Part shown: positions 25,255 through 33,963 of the stretch, one piece after another
Position numbering within the stretch: position 1 is the first letter of the stretch
How the letters are laid out: each line of letters starts with the position of its first letter
Source: Streptomyces umbrinus
GTDB lineage: Bacteria; Actinomycetota; Actinomycetes; Streptomycetales; Streptomycetaceae
Direction: 5' to 3'
NCBI RefSeq assembly: GCF_030817415.1
Contig: NZ_JAUSZI010000002.1
Location: forward strand, 9,771,501 to 9,835,500
Length of the DNA: 64,000 nt
Notes under the pieces: model-generated
What the model saw: only the letters and a program-made list of their open reading frames with translations
The model's database searches: none
What the model was told of the DNA's origin: nothing
Translations under genes and position numbers: made by a program

Positions 25255-26694
25255 TCAGAGGATCGCCCCCGGCGTGTAACCGGCGGCCTCGGGGTGCCGC
25301 TTCACGATCTCCTCGATCCTGGCGACGACGGCGGTCACCTGGTCGGCGGCGGCACCCGTGAAGGACAGCTTGTCGGCCATCAGCGCGTCGAGCCCGGCGC
25401 GGTCCAGCGGGATGCGCTCGTCCGCGGCGAGCTTGTCGAGCAGTTCGTTGCGCTCGGCGCCCTGCTCACGCATGGCGAGGGCGGAGGCGACGGCGTTCTC
25501 CTTGATGGCCTCGTGCGCGACCTCACGGCCGACGCCCGCGCGCACCGCGCCCATCAGCACCTTGGTCGTCGCGAGGAAGGGCAGGTAGCGGTCCAGCTCA
25601 CGGGCGACGACGGCCGGGAACGCGCCGAACTCGTCGAGCACGGTCAGGAACGTCTCCAGCAGACCGTCCAGCGCGAAGAACGCGTCCGGCAGCGCGACCC
25701 GGCGCACCACCGAGCAGGACACATCGCCCTCGTTCCACTGGTCGCCCGCCAGCTCGCCCGTCATCGAGGCGTAGCCGCGCAGGATCACCATCAGGCCGTT
25801 GACGCGCTCGCAGGAGCGGGTGTTCATCTTGTGCGGCATCGCGGAGGAGCCGACCTGACCGGGCTTGAAGCCCTCGGTGACCAGCTCGTGCCCGGCCATC
25901 AGCCGGATCGTCTTCGCGGTGGACGAGGGCGCCGCGGCCACCTGCACCAGCGCCGTCACGACCTCGTAGTCGAGCGAGCGCGGGTAGACCTGGCCGACGG
26001 ACGTGAACGCCTGCGAGAAGCCCAGGTGCCGGGCGATCCGCTGCTCCAGGTCAGCGAGCTTGGCCGCGTCCCCGCCCAGCAGGTCGAGCATGTCCTGGGC
26101 CGTGCCCACCGGGCCCTTGATGCCGCGCAGCGGGTAGCGGGCGAGCAGCTCCTCGACGCGGCCGTACGCGACGAGCAGCTCGTCGGCGGCGGTCGCGAAA
26201 CGCTTGCCGAGCGTCGTCGCCTGCGCCGCCACGTTGTGCGAGCGACCTGCCATGACCAGCTCGCCGTACTCACCCGCGAGCTTGCCCAGGCGCGCCAGGA
26301 CGGCTACCGAGCGGTCGCGCATCAGCTCCAAGGAGAGCCGGATCTGCAACTGCTCGACGTTCTCGGTGAGGTCCCGGGACGTCATGCCCTTGTGCACGTG
26401 CTCGTGCCCGGCGAGGTCGTTGAACTCCTCGATCCGCGCCTTCACATCGTGCCGCGTGACCTTCTCGCGCTCGGCGATCGAGGCCAGGTCGACCTGGTCG
26501 AGGACCCGTTCGTAGTCGGCGAGCGCGGCCTCCGGCACCTCGATCCCGAGGTCCTTCTGGGCCCGCAGCACAGCGAGCCAGAGCTGACGCTCCAGCTTCA
26601 CCTTCTGCTCGGGGGACCACAGGGTGGCGAGCTCGGCCGAGGCATAGCGGCCGGCGAGGACGTTCGGGATACGGGGCTTTGCGGGCGCAGTCAC
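25255..26694 (-). CDS. purB: Adenylosuccinate lyase
   Basis: A 479-residue enzyme of the fumarase/aspartase superfamily. The signature SSAMPHKMNTRSCERVNGL is intact, with the mobile-loop serine, and GMTSRDLTENVEQLQ and AGRSHNVAAQATTLGKRF provide the active-site His residues. It catalyses two steps of purine synthesis: cleavage of SAICAR to AICAR and of adenylosuccinate to AMP, each releasing fumarate. It is present as a single gene with no other pur genes in view. Confidence 0.97.
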   Translation of the reverse strand: MTAPAKPRIPNVLAGRYASAELATLWSPEQKVKLERQLWLAVLRAQKDLGIEVPEAALADYERVLDQVDLASIAEREKVTRHDVKARIEEFNDLAGHEHVHKGMTSRDLTENVEQLQIRLSLELMRDRSVAVLARLGKLAGEYGELVMAGRSHNVAAQATTLGKRFATAADELLVAYGRVEELLARYPLRGIKGPVGTAQDMLDLLGGDAAKLADLEQRIARHLGFSQAFTSVGQVYPRSLDYEVVTALVQVAAAPSSTAKTIRLMAGHELVTEGFKPGQVGSSAMPHKMNTRSCERVNGLMVILRGYASMTGELAGDQWNEGDVSCSVVRRVALPDAFFALDGLLETFLTVLDEFGAFPAVVARELDRYLPFLATTKVLMGAVRAGVGREVAHEAIKENAVASALAMREQGAERNELLDKLAADERIPLDRAGLDALMADKLSFTGAAADQVTAVVARIEEIVKRHPEAAGYTPGAIL

Positions 26695-26793
26695 GTGTAC
26701 GGATTCTACTGGCGGTTCCTGCAGGCCAGCGCCACGGGCCTGTTTGTCGGAAGCTACGAGAGAGCGGCGTGCGGCCGGGAGGGGGCCCGCCCA

Positions 26794-26831
26794 TGATCCA
26801 CGGATTCCTCCAGTGGTGATCCACGGATTCC
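26794..26831. repeat. Two direct copies of a 15-bp sequence
   Basis: TGATCCACGGATTCC occurs at 26794-26808 and 26817-26831, a 23-bp period, between the purB start and the DUF4326 stop. It may be a small duplication or a binding site. Confidence 0.5.
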
Positions 26832-26841
26832 GCCCGACGGT

Positions 26842-27183
26842 CTACGATCCCGCGTCGGCCAGCTCCGCCAGGATGTCGCCGTGGCACAGCTCCGGCGCAC
26901 ACCAGCAGGCCAGCGTCCTGCCGCGCAGCTCCGGCACGAGGGCGAGCAGCTCGGGGCGTTCGAGGAGGTACGCCCGGTACTTGGCCATCACCTCGGCGCG
27001 GGTGCCGTCGCGCTTCTTGGTGGCGGTGTCGTAGGCGAACGGGTTGTAGAGCGGGTGCTGAGGAAGATCCCAGTGCCCCATGGTCCAGCGGCGGCCGACG
27101 TACACGAGGTCCGCCGGGGCGTGCTCCAGGCGGGGGCCGAAGTCGTGGATGTGGCCCTTGAGGTTGATGACTGTGGTGGTCAC
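26842..27183 (-). CDS. DUF4326 domain protein
   Basis: A 113-residue protein. The pattern VYVGRRWTMGHWDLP, NPFAYDTATKKRDGTRAEV and TLACWCAPELCHGDILAEL is that of DUF4326, small proteins with a conserved CWCxPxxCHxDxL C-terminal motif that could bind metal. Function is unknown; members are common in phages and actinobacteria. It lies upstream of purB on the same strand, with 147 bp between, so it is not clearly co-transcribed. Confidence 0.88.
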   Translation of the reverse strand: MTTTVINLKGHIHDFGPRLEHAPADLVYVGRRWTMGHWDLPQHPLYNPFAYDTATKKRDGTRAEVMAKYRAYLLERPELLALVPELRGRTLACWCAPELCHGDILAELADAGS

Positions 27184-27393
27184 AGCGGACTCCGTTCCCT
27201 TGGCGCGGCTCGCGGCGGGCGAGCCCGATCATGCGCCGCATGGGCGGCGCGCGCCACCGGCCGCCTCGACCCCACTGGCCGACTCGACGCCACCGACCGA
27301 CTCGGTGCCCAGGCGGCTCGATGCACCGGCCCGCTTGTCGCGGCCAAAAGCCTGACGCCTCCTGAACCCTGCGCCCCGGGCCCTCGTCGTGGC

Positions 27394-28176
27394 CTACGCC
27401 CCCGGCGTCTCGTACGGCAGCAGGTCCGGTCGCTTGGCCGGGCGGCCGTCGCCCGACGAGCGGCCGGTGAGGCGGCGGCCGATCCACGGCAGTAGGTACT
27501 GCCGGGCGAAGCGCGCGTCGGCGGTGCGGCGGGCGCCCCAGCCGGGTGGCGGGGACGGCGGCACGGGGGTGCGCCAGTCGGCGTCCTCCGCGTCGTACCC
27601 GAGCGTCTGCCAGACCGCCTCGGCGACCCGTCGGTGTCCCTCGCCCGTCAGGTGCAGCCGGTCCACGTCCCACATCCGGGGATCGCCCAGTGACGGTGCC
27701 CCGTAGAGGTCGACCACGAGCGCGCCGTGCCGGGACGCGAGGTCGTCGACGCAGGCGAAGAGTTCCTCCATGCGCGGGCGGAACCGTGCCAGTACCGGGC
27801 CCTGGCGGCCGGGGCTGCGCATCAGGACGAGCTGTTTGCAGGCGGGGGCGAGACGCTCGACGGCCTCCTCCAGGAGCCCGCGGACCTGCCCCATGTCGCA
27901 CTTGGGCCGCAGGGTGTCGTTGAGCCCGCCCACGAGTGTGATCACGTCGGGCTGCATGGCCGCGGCGACGTCGACCTGCTCGGCGACGATTTGTCCGATG
28001 AGCTTTCCGCGTACCGCGAGGTTGGCGTACCGGAACCCGGGTGTCCGAGCGGCCATCCGGGCCGCGAGGAGGTCGGCCCAGCCCCGGTACGAGCCGTCGG
28101 GGAGGCGGTCCGACATGCCCTCGGTGAAGGAGTCGCCGATCGCGACAAGACTGGTGTAGGTGGCATTCGTCTGCAT
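27394..28176 (-). CDS. SGNH/GDSL hydrolase
   Basis: A 260-residue hydrolase. Block I is VAIGDSFTEG with the nucleophile Ser, block III is GGLNDT, and the catalytic Asp and His lie in WDVDRLHLTGEGH. There is no signal peptide, so it is probably cytoplasmic. Such enzymes act as esterases, lipases or acyl-ester deacetylases. The C-terminal 45 residues are Pro/Arg-rich. ATG 28176 is chosen because the conserved block begins 12 residues later. Confidence 0.92.
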   Translation of the reverse strand: MQTNATYTSLVAIGDSFTEGMSDRLPDGSYRGWADLLAARMAARTPGFRYANLAVRGKLIGQIVAEQVDVAAAMQPDVITLVGGLNDTLRPKCDMGQVRGLLEEAVERLAPACKQLVLMRSPGRQGPVLARFRPRMEELFACVDDLASRHGALVVDLYGAPSLGDPRMWDVDRLHLTGEGHRRVAEAVWQTLGYDAEDADWRTPVPPSPPPGWGARRTADARFARQYLLPWIGRRLTGRSSGDGRPAKRPDLLPYETPGA

Positions 28177-28254
28177 GGCGGAAGAGATGATAACCCGTGC
28201 ACATACCCACTGGTCTGCCATCCGGTGCAAGCCCCTTATCACCACCCGCCCCCA

Positions 28255-29277
28255 TCACACCGGCTGCCCGAACAGCTCCCTCAGCACGTCCTCCATCGTC
28301 ACCAGCCCAGCCAGCCGCCCGTCCGCACCCAGCACCGCGGCCAGGTGCGTACGGCTGCGTCGCATCGCCGTCAGTACGTCGTCCAGCGGTGTGCTCTCCC
28401 GGACGCGCGCGATGGGCCGCATGTCCTGGACCCGGAACGGCAGGTCCCGCGGCATCGCGTCGAGCGCGTCCTTGACGTGGAGGTAGCCGACGATGCGACG
28501 CCCCTCGTCCACGACCGGGAAGCGGGAGAAACCGGACTCGGCGGACAGCGCCTCCAACTGCTCGGGCGTGACACCCACGCGCGCGTAGACGACGCTTTCC
28601 AGCGGGAGCACCACGTCCCGCACCGGACGGCGCCCCAGTTCCAGGGCGTCGTGCAGCCTCTCCTGCGCGCGGTCGTCGATCAGCCCGGCCTCGCTGGAGT
28701 CCTTGACCAGCCGGGCCAGTTCCGTGTCCGAGAACGTCGCGGACACCTCGTCCCGCACCTCGACCCGCAACAGCTTCAGCAGCCCGTTCGCGAACGCGTT
28801 GATCGTGAAGATCACCGGCCGCAGCGCCCGCGACAGCGCGACCAGCGGCGGACCGAGCAGCAGCGCCGTCCGCACCGGCTCGGCGAGCGCGATGTTCTTC
28901 GGCACCATCTCGCCGAGGAGCATGTGCAGATACGTGGCCAGGGAGAGCGCGATCACGAACGAGATCGCGTGCCCGGTGCCCTTCGACAGCCCCACCGCGT
29001 GGAACACAGGCTCCAGCAGATGCGCGATCGCCGGCTCCGCGACCACACCCAGGACCAGCGTGCACAGCGTGATGCCGAGCTGCGCCGCCGCCATCAGCGC
29101 CGACACGTGCTCAAGCCCCCAGAGCACGCTGCGCGCCCGCCGGTCGCCCTCCCCACCGCCCTCCATGGTCTGCTCGATCTGACTGCGGCGCACGGAGATC
29201 AGCGCGAACTCGGCTCCCACGAAGAAGGCGTTCACGACGAGGGTCGCCAGACCGATGAGCAGTTGCACGGCGGTCAT
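28255..29277 (-). CDS. CNNM-domain transmembrane protein with CBS domains (hemolysin C/CorC family)
   Basis: A 340-residue protein with an N-terminal CNNM (DUF21) membrane domain of about four segments (LLIGLATLVVNAFFVGAEFA; LGITLCTLVLGVVAEPAIAH; HMLLGEMVPKN) and a CBS pair (VVDEGRRIVGYLHVKDALDA; LAAVLGADGRLAGLVTMEDV). Family members export Mg2+ or other divalent ions. It lacks the C-terminal CorC-HlyC domain seen in its upstream partner. Its ATG overlaps the partner's stop by 4 bp, so the two are coupled and may form a heteromeric transporter. Confidence 0.92.
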   Translation of the reverse strand: MTAVQLLIGLATLVVNAFFVGAEFALISVRRSQIEQTMEGGGEGDRRARSVLWGLEHVSALMAAAQLGITLCTLVLGVVAEPAIAHLLEPVFHAVGLSKGTGHAISFVIALSLATYLHMLLGEMVPKNIALAEPVRTALLLGPPLVALSRALRPVIFTINAFANGLLKLLRVEVRDEVSATFSDTELARLVKDSSEAGLIDDRAQERLHDALELGRRPVRDVVLPLESVVYARVGVTPEQLEALSAESGFSRFPVVDEGRRIVGYLHVKDALDAMPRDLPFRVQDMRPIARVRESTPLDDVLTAMRRSRTHLAAVLGADGRLAGLVTMEDVLRELFGQPV

Positions 29278-30650
29278 CGCTCGCCCCCTTCACGAGATTT
29301 CCCGGGCCGTTGGGATTTCCCGGGCCGTTCGGACGGGACGTCCGCGGCGCGCGGCGCGTGCATCAGCACCCGCGCGGCCCGCCGCCCCGACGCGTCCCCC
29401 ACGTCCAGCCGCCACCCGGCGACCTCGACCGTGTCCCCCTCGGCGGGAATGCGCCCGAGCTCGGCCGCGATCAGGCCCGCGAGGGTCTCGTACGGCCCGT
29501 CCGGCGCGCGCAGACCGACCCGGGCCAGCCGGTCGATGCGTACGGAGCCGTCGGCGGAGTACAGCGTGCGGTCCTCGTCGTCCGTGCCGGCCGGGGCCAG
29601 GTCGGGTGTCTCGTGGGGGTCGTGCTCGTCCCGCACCTCACCGACGACCTCCTCGACGATGTCCTCCAGGGTGGCGACCCCGGCGGTGCCGCCGTACTCG
29701 TCGATGACGACGGCCATCGTGCGCCTGCCGGACAGTCGGTCCAGGAGCCGGTCGACGGTCAGCGACTCCGGTACGAGCAGGGGCTCACGCATCAGCTGCG
29801 ACACGCGCGTACGAGCCCGGTTGTCGGCGGGCACAGCTACGCAGTCCTTGATGTGCGCGACACCGACGACCGAGTCGAGGTTGCCGTGGTAGACGGGGAA
29901 ACGGGACAGCCCGGTCGCCCGGGTCGCGTTCGCCACGTCCTCGCAGGTCGCCTGGACGTCGAGGGCGATGACCTGGACGCGCGGGGTCATCACGTTCTCC
30001 GCGGTGAGGTCCGCGAGGTTCAGCGTGCGCACGAACAGCTCGGCGGTGTCCGGCTCCAGGGCACCCTGCTTCGCGGAGTGCCGGGCCAGCGCGACCAGTT
30101 CCTGCGGTCCGCGCGCGGAGGCCAGCTCCTGGGCGGGCTCGACACCGAAACGGCGCACGACACGGTTGGCCGTGTTGTTGAGGTGGCTGATGAACGGCCG
30201 GAACAGCGAACTGAACCAGCGCTGCGGTGTCGCCACCCGCTTGGCCACGGCGAGCGGTGAGGAGATCGCCCAGTTCTTGGGCACCAGCTCGCCGACCACC
30301 ATCAGGAAGACCGTCGACAGGGCCGTACCGAGGATCAGGGCCACGGACGAGGAAGCGGACTCCGGGACACCGGCGGCCTCCAGCGGACCCGCGATGAGCT
30401 TGGCGACGGACGGCTCGGCCAGCATGCCGACGACCAGGTTGGTGACCGTGATGCCGAGCTGCGCGCCGGAGAGCTGGAAGGTGAGGTTCCGTACGGCCTT
30501 CAGGGCGCCCGCCGCGCCGACCTCGCCGCGCTCGACGGCCCGCTCCAGTTCGCTGCGCTCGACCGTGGTCAGTGAGAACTCCGCCGCGACGAAGGCGCCG
30601 CAGGCGAGCGAGAGCAGCACCGCCACGGCGAGGAGGAGCACTTCGGTCAT
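29274..30650 (-). CDS. CNNM/CBS/CorC-HlyC domain transmembrane protein
   Basis: A 458-residue paralogue of the downstream gene. The CNNM membrane domain (LLLAVAVLLSLACGAFVAAE; LGITVTNLVVGMLAEPSVAK; VVGELVPKNWA) is followed by two CBS motifs (FPVYHGNLDSVVGVAHIKDC; MAVVIDEYGGTAGVATLEDI) and a CorC-HlyC domain near the C-terminus (DGSVRIDRL). It is a probable divalent cation efflux component. ATG 30650 gives the normal N-terminus. It is translationally coupled to the shorter paralogue. Confidence 0.93.
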   Translation of the reverse strand: MTEVLLLAVAVLLSLACGAFVAAEFSLTTVERSELERAVERGEVGAAGALKAVRNLTFQLSGAQLGITVTNLVVGMLAEPSVAKLIAGPLEAAGVPESASSSVALILGTALSTVFLMVVGELVPKNWAISSPLAVAKRVATPQRWFSSLFRPFISHLNNTANRVVRRFGVEPAQELASARGPQELVALARHSAKQGALEPDTAELFVRTLNLADLTAENVMTPRVQVIALDVQATCEDVANATRATGLSRFPVYHGNLDSVVGVAHIKDCVAVPADNRARTRVSQLMREPLLVPESLTVDRLLDRLSGRRTMAVVIDEYGGTAGVATLEDIVEEVVGEVRDEHDPHETPDLAPAGTDDEDRTLYSADGSVRIDRLARVGLRAPDGPYETLAGLIAAELGRIPAEGDTVEVAGWRLDVGDASGRRAARVLMHAPRAADVPSERPGKSQRPGKSREGGER

Positions 30651-30841
30651 CGGGTCACCACCGTCCCATGATCGGCCACGGGCGGGGGAATCGCGCGATG
30701 ACGGCACGGCGGGACGCTGTGCCGTCGGGTACCGGGTGGCTCGCCCATGGGCGGAGGTTCACACCTTTCCTGGGGAGACGACTTTCCTGGCGTACGACCG
30801 GGTCCCCTGCGGACAGAGGATCAGGCGCGCCTGCGCTCCGG

Positions 30842-31267
30842 TCAGTCGGCCAGCGGCTTGACCCAGCGTCGCCAGTGGTCCTCGCGATGGTAGCCAGTGG
30901 CGGCCCAGGTGTGGTGTGCCTGTTCGTTGGCCTCCAGGACCATGGCGTCTACGCGGCGCCCGCCCAGGGCCGCGAAGCGCTGTTCTGCTGCCTCCAGCAG
31001 AGCGCTCGCGATGCCTTGCCGGCGGTGGTCCGGGTGTACGGCCAGTCGGTAGGCGGAGCAACGCCATCCGTCGAAGCCGGCTATGACGGTTCCCGCCAGG
31101 GTGCCGTCGCGCTCCGCGAGGAGCAGGGCCTCGGGGTCTCGTGTGACGAGGGCGGCCACTCCGGCGTGGTCGTCACTGATGCTGGTTCCTTCCGCGGCTT
31201 CGCGCCAGAAACCCAGCACGGTGTCGATGTCGGCGAGGGTGGCGCAGCGGATGTGGAGATCACTCAT
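30842..31267 (-). CDS. GNAT-family N-acetyltransferase
   Basis: A 141-residue single-domain GNAT enzyme. The acetyl-CoA-binding motif is AVHPDHRRQGIASALLEAAE, preceded by GTVIAGFDGWRCSAYRL and followed by VLEANEQAHHTWAATGYH. The acceptor is unknown. ATG 31267 gives MSDLHIRCATLADIDTV, a standard GNAT start. It lies just downstream of the SWIM gene on the same strand and might be co-transcribed with that cluster. Confidence 0.9.
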   Translation of the reverse strand: MSDLHIRCATLADIDTVLGFWREAAEGTSISDDHAGVAALVTRDPEALLLAERDGTLAGTVIAGFDGWRCSAYRLAVHPDHRRQGIASALLEAAEQRFAALGGRRVDAMVLEANEQAHHTWAATGYHREDHWRRWVKPLAD

Positions 31268-31339
31268 GGGGCGAGCCAAGCAGAGCGCCGTCGCGTCTGG
31301 CGAACGGTTTCCGCACCGAGTGATCAAGTCCACGGATCA

Positions 31340-33556
31340 TCAATCGTCGGTGGTGGTGTCGGTGTGGGTGTCGGTGCCGGCGGGTTCGTCCCCGGGCCAT
31401 GTCCCGTGCTTCAGGTCCGCTTCGGCGGCGGTCAGATAGACGGCTGTGGCGAGCCACTGGGCCGCGTACTGGTCCGGGTCGGCTCCGCTGTGGCGTCCGA
31501 AGACGTCGAGGGAGCGGCGCCCGGCCACCGCGCCGAGCGCGGTGATCAGGTCCGAGCCGGTGACGAGCCCACTGCGGCGCAGCACGGCCGCATGGCCGTC
31601 GTGATCGTTGCCGCGTGTGGATTCGGCGGCGATCCGACGTCCTCCCGTGACGGCCAGTTCGACGAGACGCCGGACGCGCCAGAGCGGAGAGTCGCCGGAG
31701 GCATAGGAGGCATAGGAGGCATAGGAGGCATAGGAGGAGGGGGCGGGCTGGGAAGGAGCGGGAATGTCCGGCGGGAAGTGGTCGCTGAGGAGGAGGTCGT
31801 AGCCGAGATCGGCGCGGCCCTGCCAGTCGTCCGGGAGGCGCACAGTCGCCTCAGTGCCGGGTACGGGGCCGATGGCGAGCGTGCGGAGGGTCGTGACCCG
31901 GTCGGGGTCGAGGCGGCCGAGGACCCGGATCCGCAGCCCGGGACGCGCGCCCAGCTGCCGGAAGTTGGCCGTGTTGGCGAGAGCGGGATGGCCGTGGGCG
32001 GGGGCCAGCCGGACCGGGGGATCGGGGAGGGGCGGGCAACCCCCGAACGCGTCTTCGCCACAGGGCAGTTCACGAACCAGCAGATCCTCGCCGTCGGCCG
32101 CGGCGATCTCCACATCACAGCCGATCAGGGGACGGGCGTACCCGGTCCCTCCGAGATCACGAGCCCTTTCCGGGTCACCCACCTCCTCGGGATCACCGGT
32201 CCTTTCGGGGTCGCACACGAGCGACGCCGGGAACCGCACGGCGGCGGACTCGGCGAGCGGGCGGGCGAACACCGTCGCCGGAGCGGCCTCGGTCCAGGGC
32301 CGTCCGGCGGCGAAGGTGGCACGGACACCTCTTTCCGCAAGCAGGCGGCCCTCCGGGGAGACGGTCGCTCCCGAGATGATCAGGCTGCCGCGCGACACCC
32401 GGAAGTGGTCGCTCAGGAAGCTCCGGATGGCGACCAGGGCGGTACCGGCCCGTCGGGCCCGTGCCGGGCCGCCGGGCTGGACGTCGCGGAGCGTGTACCA
32501 ACGGCCGTCGTCGTCGAGAAGATGCGTGACCACCCCGCCGAGGTCGTCGGTACCGATCACCGGTTCGCGGCAGACTCCGTAGAGCCGCAACGATCCGTCG
32601 GGGCGGTGGTTGCGTCGGACGGCGCCGACCAGCGCGGGCTCGGGGTCTCCGGCCTTCAACAGGTGCGCTACGAGGAGGAGTTCACGCAGGGCTCTCACCA
32701 ACTCGGTGAGTCTGCCGGGGCTGTACGGGTCGCGCGCCGTGCGCAGACAGCGCACCACACCCAGGGCCGCGGCCTCCGCGCGGTGGAGGCCCGTGAGACG
32801 TGCCGTGTGGGCGGCGCGGAGCAACTCGGCCCGAAGTACCGCTCCCGTACCGGCCGTTCCGGCCGAGAGCACGGCTGCCGCCGCCGTCCAGAGGCCGGCG
32901 GCCGCACGGATCTGGGCGGCGGTGGGCCCCGTGGGAGCGTCGGCCGGGGCGCGGGCTGGATCGGGGCCGGGGGCGGGGTCCGCGAGCCGGATTCGCTCGG
33001 TGGGACTGACCTGCTCGGTGGAGCCGACCTGCGCGCAGGGGCCCACCCGCTCGGTGGGACTGACCTGCTCGGTCGGGCGGATCCCGTCGGTGGGCCGGTC
33101 TGGGTCGGCGCTACGGTCCGGTCCGGCGGTACCGTCCGATCCGCCGGTACGGACCGGTACGGCGGGCCGAACAGCACCGGCGGGTTCAGCGGCTGCGCCG
33201 AGCCCGGAGAGTACGGACGAGGCGATGTCCACGGGCCGGGCGCGTTCCGTGACGGCGACCGGGCAGGCACCCAGCACCGCCGCCCGATGCAGACAGCGCG
33301 GTGCCAACAGGCAGGTGCAACGGGCCTGTTCGACGTCGGTGACCGCGCCGGACGGGTCCGGCGCCAGGGTCACCAGGGCGTCCTCGCCGCAGCGGACGCC
33401 GAACATCCCGCCCTCGACGGTGACGGGTGCGGCCGCCAGGGCCTCGACGGCCGCGTCAAGTCTGCCGCGGAGCCGGGTGGTCAGACTCTCCACCGCGGAG
33501 GCGAACACTTCAGGTGCGACCGGTGGGAGTGGGGTGGTCGTGCCGGATTGGGTCAT
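31340..33556 (-). CDS. SWIM zinc-finger protein of the DUF4132 cluster
   Basis: A 738-residue protein. The SWIM-type motif CTCLLAPRCLH (C-x-C-x5-C-x-H) sits near residue 85. A Pro/Thr-rich linker with internal repeats (PTEQVSPTER twice) covers about residues 150-200, and a long alpha/beta region without recognised domains follows. A YAS tetra-repeat near residue 615 comes from a 9-bp tandem repeat. It lies downstream of the 1,692-residue gene on the same strand, separated by 407 bp. The SWIM fold suggests nucleic-acid or protein binding. It parallels the SWIM gene at 13924-15328, which also has a large helical partner. Confidence 0.82.
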   Translation of the reverse strand: MTQSGTTTPLPPVAPEVFASAVESLTTRLRGRLDAAVEALAAAPVTVEGGMFGVRCGEDALVTLAPDPSGAVTDVEQARCTCLLAPRCLHRAAVLGACPVAVTERARPVDIASSVLSGLGAAAEPAGAVRPAVPVRTGGSDGTAGPDRSADPDRPTDGIRPTEQVSPTERVGPCAQVGSTEQVSPTERIRLADPAPGPDPARAPADAPTGPTAAQIRAAAGLWTAAAAVLSAGTAGTGAVLRAELLRAAHTARLTGLHRAEAAALGVVRCLRTARDPYSPGRLTELVRALRELLLVAHLLKAGDPEPALVGAVRRNHRPDGSLRLYGVCREPVIGTDDLGGVVTHLLDDDGRWYTLRDVQPGGPARARRAGTALVAIRSFLSDHFRVSRGSLIISGATVSPEGRLLAERGVRATFAAGRPWTEAAPATVFARPLAESAAVRFPASLVCDPERTGDPEEVGDPERARDLGGTGYARPLIGCDVEIAAADGEDLLVRELPCGEDAFGGCPPLPDPPVRLAPAHGHPALANTANFRQLGARPGLRIRVLGRLDPDRVTTLRTLAIGPVPGTEATVRLPDDWQGRADLGYDLLLSDHFPPDIPAPSQPAPSSYASYASYASYASGDSPLWRVRRLVELAVTGGRRIAAESTRGNDHDGHAAVLRRSGLVTGSDLITALGAVAGRRSLDVFGRHSGADPDQYAAQWLATAVYLTAAEADLKHGTWPGDEPAGTDTHTDTTTDD
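31701..31736. repeat. Four tandem copies of a 9-bp coding repeat
   Basis: GCATAGGAG is repeated four times without mismatch and encodes Tyr-Ala-Ser four times in the SWIM protein. Being in frame, copy-number change by slippage would keep the gene open. Confidence 0.9.
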
Positions 33557-33963
33557 CGGGGTGCTCCACTAGGGCGCTCGCCCCGCCGGAAGGGCGGGGG
33601 AGGGGGACCGAAGGACGCGGTGCGGGACGGCGGTTACGGCTCGGACCGCCGTCGTGAGTGGCTGGGCAGGCGAACGGCGTACGCGCACACGGTCCGCCGG
33701 GCGAACCGGCCGGAGCCGCCCCCGACGGGCGAGCCGACCGAGCCGTATCGCCGAGCGAGCTGGCCGGAGCCGTACCCGCCGGGCGAGCCGACTGAAGCCG
33801 CCCCAACCGGAGAACCGACCGGGAGCCGCCCCCAACCCAAGCCGTCCCCGGCCGGCAGAGGCGGTCGTGCCCAGTGCCACGACCGCCCCTGCCCCGCGCC
33901 CCCAGGCCCAGATCCCCAGCCCTGCCCCGCCCTCGCCCCCGCCTCCGCCTCCGTACCAACGGA
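33557..33963. repeat. Gene-free 407 bp with a hairpin and five ~28-bp imperfect repeats
   Basis: CCCCGCC-GGAAG-GGCGGGG forms a hairpin at 33581-33599. From 33699 to 33838 five units of 26-29 bp beginning like GGGCGAGCCGACCG follow one another. No reading frame here is convincing. The region separates the giant gene from the SWIM gene on the same strand and may weaken or separate their transcription. Confidence 0.6.

Noticed and set aside
26270..29065. A 931-codon open frame on the minus strand
   Set aside because: Covers purB, DUF4326, SGNH and CNNM genes in a different frame with Arg/Pro/Gly-rich sequence.
31340..33556. The SWIM-DUF4132 cluster as a MoxR-vWA-type system
   Set aside because: No MoxR ATPase or von Willebrand A protein is encoded nearby, so it is not that known SWIM-associated cluster.
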